Source: Tretioscincus oriximinensis
Taxonomy: Eukaryota > Chordata > Lepidosauria > Squamata > Gymnophthalmidae
NCBI GenBank assembly: GCA_022410635.1
Contig: JAJVDF010000975.1
Location: forward strand, 98,117-162,116
DNA length: 64,000 nt
Direction of reading: 5' to 3'
A model generated the notes under the pieces. The model worked only from the letters and a program-made list of their open reading frames with translations. It had not been told where the DNA came from and searched no databases. Of this stretch, positions 41,815-53,800 are shown one piece after another; position 1 is the first letter of the stretch; each line of letters begins with the position of its first letter. Both the position numbers and the translations under genes were made by a program.

Positions 41815-44800
41815 CTTAAAAGATAAGGGGAAAATGTTAAAAAATAGATATTAAGATCGATTGCAATTATATTCAGTGTCACCCAGGACAATTACTGCTG
41901 TGGCCATTTTAGTGCCCCCCCATCAGTCCAATCAGTCTAATTTCAGTCCTCTTATAGTCAGAACACATCAGTAAACCTGCAAACCTTTGGGCATTCTCTA
42001 CACTCAGAAAACCCACTCAGAAAAGCAGCTATTAATTTTGCTGCTTTGATACTCAATTCTGAAGCTGCATTGAAATTGGATTACATTTTAAGTGTCACCA
42101 GGACCTGTGTGACTCAAATTACTTCTGGGTGATTAAGGCAATATCTGATTATGGATTCCCTTTCTGTGTGATTTCTGGGACAATTTTTTACATGACGTTT
42201 AACTAAAATCGTATTCAGCTCCCCCAGCCAACATCCTCTAAGCAGAAAAAAGTGTTTCCGGTGGGCAGTACTAGGCACCAATTACCTAAAGAGGCTTTCT
42301 CCATCCCAAGGCTAGTTGCAGAAAGCCAGGAAAGTACACAGGGCATGTTTGCTGCATGGAAGAGGGTGCCTGTTGCTGCCCCACCATCACCATCACAGAT
42401 TTGTCTTGCTGCAAGGACCGCTTCTAGCCACTAGGGCCCCGGACTTCGCTTACCACTCCCAGCCAAGTGACCAGCCAAGGTGCTACCCATGCCCTCATTT
42501 CTGCTGATTTTCACGCGGCCACCCTGAGACCTCTGATTGTTACTCCCTAATAGAGCAAGGACTGCAAATGGTTTAATCAGGGGTGGTCAAACCAGGGGCC
42601 CAAGATTCCACTGCTTTGTAAAGGGGCAGAATGGCAGTAGAGGCTGATGTACCCCAGGGATATCTGGAACATATTTTGAGTATTTCTGCCACAAATGTTA
42701 CTTGCTGAAGTCATTACTTTGTGCCAACTAAACCTTTTGAATATCTAGGTCTGAATAATTTGGGCTGAATACTTGATTATCTTCTGGAGAAACATCTAGA
42801 AAAACAGAAGCACCATCTCAACCTCACAAAGGATTCTGTGATGTTTGGATCATGTTTCAGCTCTTAGTTCAGGCATTTCAGCAATCCAATCTAAATTGAA
42901 CTGGTAAGATCTAATGTTGTTTAGTAGCTATGATGCTGATGCTGCTTGTATGTTCTCTCTATAACTTCAGATCCCAGGGCGGCCTACAGCTTACATAAAA
43001 CATTTCAGTCTTCACATCAGTGTATGTGTATGTACTAAGCAGTGTATGTATACACATACACTGCTTAGTACATAAACATATGTACTGAACCAAGGACGTA
43101 ATCTTTGAATACAAGTAGTACAGTCTACTGATTTTCTGGAAATAGCCATTGCAATCTATCAAAGGACCATGAATTCATCCCTACACCGAGTAGTTCACTG
43201 AGATGTACACTACAATTGATGATATAACCATTTATGGAATCATCCAGAAGAATTCAGAGCCATTAATCTCTTTCCTTCCCCCCCACTTACCCATCACTGT
43301 TTATCCTACAAATGAAGAAAATGTTGCTGGTTCCAACCCCAGATTTGAACTCAAGAGTGGAACAGAATCTGATGAATGTTGCATTTAAGACTGTGGTCAG
43401 TCACCACTAATTTAAGTCTCATTTGCTCCAGTTTGAAGTTTGCTTCAACCTGGAGTGAAGCATTCACACCTCCTTCTCCATGCCTTCAAAACATGGTAAC
43501 AACTCTGGGATTGGGTGTACGAGTAATGTGGGATTTGGATGGGGCAGACTTGGAGAGGAAGACTTGGAAGGGATGTAAGGAAGTCCTGCACACACCACCT
43601 CCTATGCTCCCATACCATCCTTCACATGTGGCTTACTGTATATTCACCACAGAGGAAATTCTGGGGGTAGGGTATATCCAGGAAGTCCAGATGAGCCACT
43701 GGGGATTAACAGTGTCAAAGAAGCCAGGGAGAGGCACAAATCAGGTCTCCTGATGGCTCCCCCTCCTCCTACAAACTCCTCCATTCTCCTTCAATCCCAC
43801 ACCCTTCTGACATCCCAAACCAGAACTGTCTTCATGCTTTGAAGGGGTAGCAGCAGAGATGTGAGTGCCACATTTCAAGCTGAAGCTGACTTTCACTTAA
43901 ACTGGATTGAATGAGTCTTAACTTACTGGTGTGGGACTACGACCTGAAACTATTTTCATCTGCTCAAGAGCCTGACTCGTTGACCAGTTGAACTGGGATG
44001 TAACTGCATGACGTCCTCTATGAGCAGGCACGGATAGCCCAGTTGCTTAGGAATTCGTCTCGCCTGGGAGATCGGGTTTCGAAGCCCTGTGTGGGACGTG
44101 GGGAGGGGTGAGCACCTTCCAGTAGCCTGTAGCTCTAGCCAACCCATCTATTCGAAAGCATGAATTGCAAGAAATTGCAACTGACTGCAAGTAGATACAT
44201 GGGAACCACCATAACCTGGTGGGGAAGATAGAATGGAAGCCTTCGGGCAAAATATATCCTTGTAAGCCGCTTTGAGTCCCTTGGAAAGATGAGAAAAGCG
44301 GGATATAAGAACCAAGCTCTTCTTCTTCTTCTTCTTCTTCTTCTCCAAAAGGTTGTTTTCTTGAAGGTCCAACTCAACTGCTAAGAAAGGAAGGAAGGAA
44401 AAAGAGAAAAAGGGCAGAAGGAAGAACGAAAGGATGAACAGAAAGGGAAATAATATAAAGCAAGAAGGTACAACTTCAGTACTACAGTATATAGAAGGCA
44501 CTAATGGTGTAGTCGTTAAGATCTGGTTTTGAGACCCGTATAGGACGTGGAGAGGGGTGAGCCACCTCAGCTATTTGAAAGAAAGTAGAATTGCAATCTA
44601 CATTTCAAGTGGATTCATGAGTACCATCACTAATTTGTTGGGGAAGATAGACTAGATGGAAGCCTTCAGGTGAAAATTAAAGTCCCTTCAGAGCAAGGTT
44701 TAAAACCAGATTCTTTTTCCTCTTCTTCTTCATGTGAAAGGATTAAACCTTTGCTGATTGTACTTTTCAGTATCATACTCACTAGAGAATTTTATGCCCT

Positions 44801-47800
44801 AACCATGAATAACTATTATTTTCTATATGGAATTCAGTCAAAGTGCTTGCTCTACTTTTTAAACATCTTCCTTAAAAATTCTGCAAAGACAGCAAGAGAT
44901 CTTGAAAAAGGGAGTGCAGAACAAGAACTTCCCCCCAGTGAAGACAGGAGGGGTAGAGCCCATGTATTCCTAGAGCATGATATACCCAATCTCTAAAAGG
45001 GAGGGGAATGCCATTTAAAGAGGAGGCATAGCTGTCAGTTTTGTTTGAATTAAGTTAGAATAATGTCAGATTTAAATGCTGTCTCCTTGAAAATGACACA
45101 CATGCTCCATATATATGTTTCTCAAAATTTGTTTGATTCTCTTCTCCATGCTTTTTAATACTCATATGACAAAGGCCCTGAAGAAGGAAATGGAAAAGCT
45201 GTATTCCAGCAGGTGACCAGATAATTAGCCAGACTAATTCTCCCCCACCCCACAGAAAAAGCATTTTTATAAGCCACTTCTCAGCTCAAGTTGGTCACCC
45301 TCCAAGTCTCATGATGTCTATGTAACACAGGCAGCGCAGGAATGTTTAAACAGCAGTTTGTGTTGGGGGAACAAGGGTGCCATATGAATGTTTGCCCTGA
45401 GTGCTTGGAGGCCTTGCTATACCCCTGTGAATTATAATCTGTCCTGGGACTGTGGTACTGGGTGCTAAAGAAATCAAAAGAAGGAACAAACAGAATTCAA
45501 TGAATTTTCTCTTCAAAACGGTGAAAAATTCAACAATGTTTGGGGGACAACATGGGCCCATCTAGGAATAGTCATGGCAGTTAATTCAGGCAACAGACAT
45601 GGCAGTTAATATTAAATGATCTTGTGAAACCCTTTAATCATCTCATAAACTTCTTGCAAACCTTGCAAAGACAGGATTAGAATTGTAAATATTAGGATGC
45701 TTAAAAAATATTTGTAAAAATGTACTTTGCAAAATATGAGAGACAATTGAAAATGCAGTTAGAAAAATAATTACAAATAATTCCTGCCTAACTGTTTTCT
45801 CTCTCTCTCGCTCAAGGATTGATTCAGTTTCTATTTAACTAAAATAATTTTAGGATATGAATATTCTAAAACCAGTGAAGGATGAGTCATCATATCTAAC
45901 TCTGGCCAGGCCAGTGGAAATCATGTAAGTCGATTACATAAGGTTGAATAACAAATTAGGTTTTTGCAACTGCAAACAAGTCCTGACATCTTATGTGACA
46001 TGAAAGCAGGATTCACCTCTCAGACATTATCAGGCATTTTTTGTATACGATGCGTCTTGTGGATTTAAAAAAGGATTCCAGAATAACTGTGTGCATGAAT
46101 ATGAATTATTATTAGCGATAGGTTAATTAGCTCCCTGTTGGCCATCTTATGTCCTCAGCTAATATGTTCATTTTCCAATGAATAGAATTGAGGAATAAGG
46201 TGCTACTGTGGCTGGTGCAGAATAAGGAAGCAGAATAAGGTTGAAATTCCTATTGACCTTGAGAATCTGAAGGTGATTTCAGTCTAGACTAGTCTTTGAA
46301 AATAAAATGCTGCTGAGGGGGGAGATTACTGGCATTTTGAAGACCTCAGATAAAGATTACAATAAAAATGCAGCAATCATTGCAAATTTGCCTAAACGCC
46401 TTGTAATCAGTGCATAAGAATGCAAGGGGGGCTGCTGAATCAGCCACAGTTCAGAGACACCCTGCTGTATCAGCTTCCAAGAATTTGTCCAATCCTTTCT
46501 TAAAGCTATCCAGGTTGATTGTTATCACCAATGTGGCGTCCTCCATTTTGAGGTTTGTGTTTCTTTTGTTTACTTACTAGTTATCCCAGAGGGAGGGGGG
46601 AAGAGCAGGCCTAGGTAGGGGCGTGGCTTCCTGATTCCCTGTTTGGGAGGGGGCATGGCTAGAGGAGCCAGCCAATGGGGCCTCGAGTAGCCGGCTGGTC
46701 AGAAAATAAAAGAGAAGCTGACCAGGGCTAGAGGCCTTTCTGTCAGGGACTTGTGGTGTAGCAAGTGGACAGAGGGGTCCNCTTCTNACCTGCCTCAGAG
46801 GGAGGGGGTGGAAGTGTATGGTAGCCTGAAGGAGTCAAAGCAGAGGCTTGACTTGGGGCTGGAACAAATGAAGTGACACAGGGCCTGTCTCTTGAAGGAT
46901 CTGGAAACTAATGTTGCACTAGCTTGGTGTGTGTGTGCTTGAGTCAGGCTTACTTGATAAAAGCCGAAGCTTTATTATTCTAATCTTTCATCTATTCCTT
47001 GTTTGTAAATAATAAACTTGTTATTTGTTTCATTTCAAACATCTCTCTCTTTCTTTATTTCTGTATCAACAAAATATAAGCACGCTACTGGTGGGGGCTG
47101 TGAATAAAGCCCCAACCGTGAGGTAAACTCTGAGGCCTTGTGTAGGCCGGAGGATAGTACTGTTGCTCCAAGCAGTCGTGGGTGCTGGCTTGGGCAACAG
47201 GGTGGATACTGTGGCACCCCTGACTGTGAGGGTCATCTAATCGTGGGGCCCTCAGGTAGGGGTCGCCACAACCAACTCTTATGGTAGTAAATTCCACAAT
47301 TGGTTAACTATCTGGGTGAAAAAATAATTTCCCTTATCACTCTTAACTCTTTACCCACCAACTTTACAGAAGGTCCCCTGGTTCAAGTGATATGTGAAAG
47401 AGACAAGATTTTTTTTCCATTCATCTTTTCCACTCACCACTTACCTGCCACTTTTCAAGACTGAAGAGACCTAGACATTGCACCCATGTTCGTATTGTGG
47501 ATAAGGATTTAAGAAACACAAAGCTTTCCTTGTTCTCTTCTAAATTTGGGGCCTCTTAAGATTCCAAAACTGTTAGGTATCTCTGTCTCTTCCGCATCTT
47601 TGAATTTCTTTTGCCGTCTGACCAAAGGGGCTTCCGGCGGGTACTTTACGACCCCTAATTGGTTAATTGCTTAACAACGCCCCATTTGCCTCTGGCTTAT
47701 AAACTGTGCGCCATATTAACTTTCTGTTCTGTTTCTTTAATGTGATGAAGATGCATTCCTTTCTAAAGTTATCCTGTTGAATAAAGATTCAAAGACAATT

Positions 47801-50800
47801 CNCCATATTAACTTTCTGTTCTGTTTCTTTAATGTGATGAAGATGCATTCCTTTCTAAAGTTATCCTGTTGAATAAAGATTCAAAGACAATTCCATTATA
47901 CTTTATACAATTCCATTATTCTTTATTATACTGAAGAAAGATTGGTACTAGATACTAACACAAAATAAACAAAGCTCCTAAATATATATTTTGTCTCTTT
48001 GTGTTTAATACAGCGGCTCACTTCTTCCATATTCCACGCACCTGGCCTTTGGCTGAAGAAATCTCATTTGTACCCATTTTTAAATGTTTTTATACTGGTT
48101 TTTAACTTGTAAATTTTGTATTATTATTTTACTGTGGGTTGCCCTAAGACCTTCGGGTCTCAGTATTGATGTTTTATACTGTTTTTAATTTGTTAATTTT
48201 GTATTGATGTGTGTGGGGGTATAAGTATAAATAAATAATCACTAGAAGAATCCTTCTCATTTTCCTATCGAGATGTTATGTCTGCTCAACAATATTCTCC
48301 CATTAGGTGTTATGTTGTTTTATTACAGGGAAAGGGACGTTCTTGAAACTCAATGACTCTTCTGTGCTGCTAAAAAGTCACGGTGTGACAGTGAAGAGCA
48401 GGATGTATCTAAGGCAACCCCGCCAGTTCCATTGTACTCACATTTAATAAGGGGATTTCATTTTCTAGCTGGCATTCAAAGAAAGCAAAGTAAGATGGTG
48501 GGTGGCCTGGAATGGTGACAGAAACGATGCCAAACAGCTCCCCTTTTGCTACAGCACACAGGGCTGGCAGGACACAGCAGCCTTTACCATGAATTGTTCC
48601 CCAATGAAATCATGAAATGACTTGTTACGAGAGGTACTCCAGAAGGTACTCTGCAACTGCTTTCTCAGAATGAAAGAAAAATCTATGAGGGTCTGCAGTG
48701 TTTATTTTCATTTTTAGCAAATAAATGGTGGGTCTGTGAGCAGCACAACTCTCTAGGGAAGTAGTCTGCAGTTCAACAAATGGACTTTTCAAGCATATAC
48801 CATGGCAGAGACTTAAGCAATGGCCTCAGTTTTTTCTAATGCTTAAAGCAGACAAAATCCCTAATGAAGCACATACAATAATTACATCAATGTAGATATG
48901 AATATTTTTAAATACTGTATCTCTATTTCCACTTGCTTGCACTGAGACGAGATCAAATCTCAAGAGAGTCATAGAATCATGTAGCTGGAAGGAACCAGCA
49001 GCATAGCAATTCAGCACCCAGGGTGAATTCTGTGGCCACCCTGTCAGCACAGCCCCATGGTGCCACCTACATCAGTGCTGCCTTGTCCCTCTCAGGGCTC
49101 ACTTACCTATAACAGGGCTTTGTGGCAAGCAACACTGGACAGAAAGAGGGTTTCTGTGCCACATTCCTGGCACCACATCAGTTGCTCCCCCATGCATCCT
49201 TGATGTTGAGGTTCCAGCAACACTGACTTGGTACCAAACAAAAGGATTCCTGCATACCCTCCCCCCATCTGGCACCACATCAGGGCTGATGCCATTGTGC
49301 ACCTTCAGTTTTGTAGTCATGTTAGTGCTAGTGAGCACAAGATAAAAGTAAGGGTTTGTGCTGTGTCAGCATTGACATGATCATGTACCCTCCTCTCTGA
49401 CCCTGGAGTGGGGGAGAAGGGGAGCATTTTGCTTCTCTAAAACTATGGCACTATGGCTTTACTAGAACCTCCATGACCATATGCTTGGATGGAACCTCCA
49501 GGGCCATCAGGTCCGAATAGGAAAATGGACAGACCCATACACAAATTAACAGAAGGAACAGCTTTTACAACCATTCAGAAGGTGTGGACATTGAAAAGCA
49601 TTTTTTTCACATTTCAACATTGCAAGGATTTACATATGTGGTCAATGCTGATAGTTCAGTTTGAATGAGAAACTACTACAACTTCTTCAGAAAGATGGTT
49701 TTCTCCATCTAGTTCCGTTTAATTTCTATTGGAAAGTAGAGTTCCATATGGAATCCAATCATCATACATATAAGGTATCTTTTTCCAAGAGTAAAACACA
49801 GGCCTCTCATGAGGGGAAAAAAGGGAGTGAAACCTGTTTGGATTCAAGTTGGCTCATGTATTTTGCATATAATCGAAGTGGAAAACTCACTGGCCTACTC
49901 AGTCCCCACAGCAATTTATTTTCTGAGCTGAGTTCGCTCAGAAAACCGTCACAAGGGCAACTTAACGCAATTCGCATTACGTACACTTTGGCAAGGATTT
50001 TTCTGTGAGCTCTGATGGGAGCTCCAACCAATCCTCGGGGGTCTTCTGGGAAAGACAAAAGAACCCCCAAAAGCTGGGGTCCTTGGGGTATGAGATCTAA
50101 GCAGTTCTTCTGCCTTTCCTAGAAGACCTCCAAGGACTGGACTTCCAGCATGTACAGACTTTAAAATAGGATTGGAGATGGCAGAAAACAGCGAATTTCT
50201 ATTCCACTTTGCTGCTTTTCACCCCTGTTTTTTCCCCTTGTGAGAACTCAGCCCTAGGAAGGTCAATTACTGTTCCAAATATATTTGTTTCCCGTTACCA
50301 GAATTCTGTTGGATGTAAAATAAGAGAAAAAGTTTTATTTGCCCCAAACACATTTAGATTCTACTTTATACGATATTTATCTTGTTCTCACTAATGAACA
50401 TAAGATACAGTACACTGAACAAACACCACTAGGAATTCAATTAACTTGCACCTCACAGAGACACTCTCCTCTAGAAATCACCAGTCAAATCTATTTCCCA
50501 TTATATCCGCAACCAAAATCATTTCATCTCGTGGGCTGTATTTGCATTACACCTTTAAACACAGAATAGGCAATTCCAAATTGAAACTGAAGTGAGAGCT
50601 TTTGATGCAGACAATTTGAACTCAGCATCCAATTCAGCACTTGCATAGCGGCAAGTGCTGAATCCCATGGAGCTGCACAGCTGGAAGAACCTGTTTTTCC
50701 AGCAAGGGAGGAGGAAGAGCAAGCAGCCAAGCCAAAAAATGGCAAACAAAAGAGTCCTCTGCCCCGCCCCTTCACACAGCCTTTCTCCCTCCATCCCCTG

Positions 50801-53800
50801 GGCCGTTTTGGTCTCAGGGCTAATAAATCAGAGGAACTGATTTATTAAAAGCAATGGAGCCAGGGAGTGGAGAAGGGACAGCTGTGTGGTTCTTGCAAAA
50901 TCGCTCCTGCTTGGGACTTAATTCCCCCCTCCCTTCTGATGACTGATTGGGCTACTTTCTCATTGCCCTCCCTCCCTCCTTCCTCCCCGTGAGTGATCGG
51001 GATTGTTGCACCTTCATCTTCCGTCCCCGTGAATGATTGGGCTTGGAACTGGCCCAAAATGTTATGAGCGGAGCAACACAGCCAACCCTTTCCCTAATAG
51101 TCTGATGCTGAGTCGGGACCACCCACATAAATGAGGGTGGCTACGGGGATCTGCGCTGTTGGAGTACAAGTAACGCGAATGACAAAATGGAAGAGTGACG
51201 ATGGGGTTCCACCATGAACTGCGCAGCAGAAACATGTTGTGTGTGTTTTGAGCGATGTGAGAGCACTTCGGAAACTGTTTTTATGGTAACACATAATAGT
51301 GGACTTTGGCTTCGCAGTTGTGCACGTGTTAAGGGCAATGCGAATGCAGCAATGTAGAGGTATCCTTGCTAATCAACAAAAAACAAGTTTCTGAATGAAC
51401 TGGCTAAAATCAAAAGCTATGTGAAGATCATTAAATTATTTTCAGATACCTGTTGCCTGTGCTGACTTTTTAACTAACTTCAGATTCTAGCATCTCTTAC
51501 TCAGAGCTTTTGAAGATGATATTCATGCCTTGATGTCTAAGGTCAAGCTAATTAATTGTCCTTCTAACCCAATACCCTCTAATTGACTCCTGGGATGCAT
51601 TGCTCAGGCCTAATTGACAGGTTATAAATTCTCCAGTCTCTTCTGGGAAGCTTCCTTGGGCATTTGGTTACGCTTTGGTAAGTCCTATTTAAAACAAATC
51701 TTTATGCTTGTTAAATTCTTCTTAAATATCAACACACAAAATTATCTTGGATTCTTTCTCTCCAACATAGGCCTTTTAACCATACCATCACATTTGTAAA
51801 TGACTCACAGGCTGCAAACGCATTGCCCCTTAACGTGCACAGGACTGCAAAGCAAAGCCCATCTTTCCGACTGTGTTACCATAAAAACCGGCTCAGAAGT
51901 GCTGCAGCGTCGCTCTAAATGCACACCACAGGTTTCTGCTTCGCAGTTCCTGGCGAGATTGCATTGTTGCTGCTCCTTTTTATAATTCACTCACTTGCAC
52001 ACTGATGACGGAAGGTCAGGCAACAAAAAGCGAGCGAGAGAGCGGGGGCTGGGGGCTCTTTTGTTTGGCATTTCCTCCAGCCTCAGCAGCTTCCCTCCCT
52101 GCTCTGGAAAAACAGGTTTTTCTACCTACTGCAGCACGTTGAGAATCATTGAGCACTCTCAGCTCACGACAATCTGGACGCTAAGATGGAATAAATGCTC
52201 AGGTAAAATTAAGCCCTCACTTCGCTTTCATTGTGGAACGATTAAAAGGGAATGGAAAATGGACTAACAGTTTCAAGACAGGACTAGACAGGTTTATGGA
52301 CACCAAGGGTATAAATGGATACTAGGATGGATGCCTGGATGCTGCCTCTGGGATGGAGCAACAGGCAGGACTCCTGAAGTACCATTTGCAGGGAGTCATG
52401 AACAGGAGCATATTTTGCTTTCCTCTGTTCAGATTGCCCAGATGCATCTGGTGGGCCTCTGGGTGACACAGAATGCTGGACTGGATGGGCTCTGGCCTGA
52501 TCCAGGATGGCTCTTCTGATATTCTAATGGAAATGCAGCCACAGTATTCTATTATCCAACTTCTGTTGTCCAAGCCAGGGGAGAAGGAATGACAGTTATA
52601 CCTGGCAATAATCAACTGTAAGGAAAAGATTAATGAACCCTTGGGGATTTGATTTTAGAACTGAACAAAGTAGAAATGATTTCTGGAAATTTATGCAGAC
52701 CCTTTAAGTACCGAGTCTTACTCTGGGATATATCCTGGAACAGGAAACTGCCATCTATTTGCTAATGCAGAAATACACCTCATAAGTCTAATGGAGAGGA
52801 GCAACATTAATAGGTCTGATTCCTTAACATAAGAACATAATATAAGAGAACCCGTTTAGCGTTGTGTGTCACCCAGAGGTCCACCAATTGCACCTGGGCA
52901 GTCTGGAACAGAAGAAGGGAAAATGTTCTCGACCCCCCTGCAAATGGCATTTCAGGAATCCTGCCTGTTGCTCCCCATTCAGGGGCAGTATCAAGACATC
53001 CACCCTAGCAGCTTCCATGAACTTGTCTAATCCCGTCTTAAACCTATCCAGGCAGCTAGCAACCACCATGAGCCTCTGGATGAAAAAAATACTTTCCCTT
53101 CTCTGTCCTCACACAGCTTCAAGGAATGCCCCCTGGTCCTAGTGCTATGCGATAGAGAAAACATTTTTTCTCTATCCATCCTGTGCATGATTTTATACAC
53201 TTCAATCAGATCACTTCTCAAACACCTTGTTTCAAGGCAGCAGAGGCCCAGCTGTTGCAGTTGGATTTCTTAAGGGGCTCCAGCCCCTCAATTATTCTTG
53301 TTGCCCTTTTCTCTAGTTCCACAATATCCTTTGTGAGATGTGGTGACCAGAATTGTACACAGTATTCCAATTGAGGTCTCACCACAGATTTATAAAGAGG
53401 CAAAACAACCCTTGCTGACTTGTTTTCAATTCCTTTCCTAATTATCCCTAACACTGAATTTGCTTTTTTGGCTGCTGCTGCTGCTGCAAACTGGGATGAT
53501 ACCTTCATTGAACTGTCCACTAACACCCCAAGATCCCTTTCCTGTTCCGTCACGGAGGTTAGTTCCCATTAGTTGGTAGGAGTAATTGGGGTTCTTTGCC
53601 TCAGTGTGCATGAGTTTGCACTTGATTAAGTTAAAGTGCATTTGCCACTTTGTTGCCCACTCACCCAGTTTCAATAAATCACTCTGGAGCTCTTTGGAAT
53701 CACTTTCAGTTTTCATTACCCTGAACAGTTTAGTGTCGTCAGAGAACTTTGCTACTTCACTATTTACTGTTTATGAATATATTGAAAAGCAGAGGTACAG

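Noticed and set aside
44318..44344. (TTC)n expansion next to a gene
   Set aside because: It is the ordinary 3' tail of the SINE copy, not an independent expansion.
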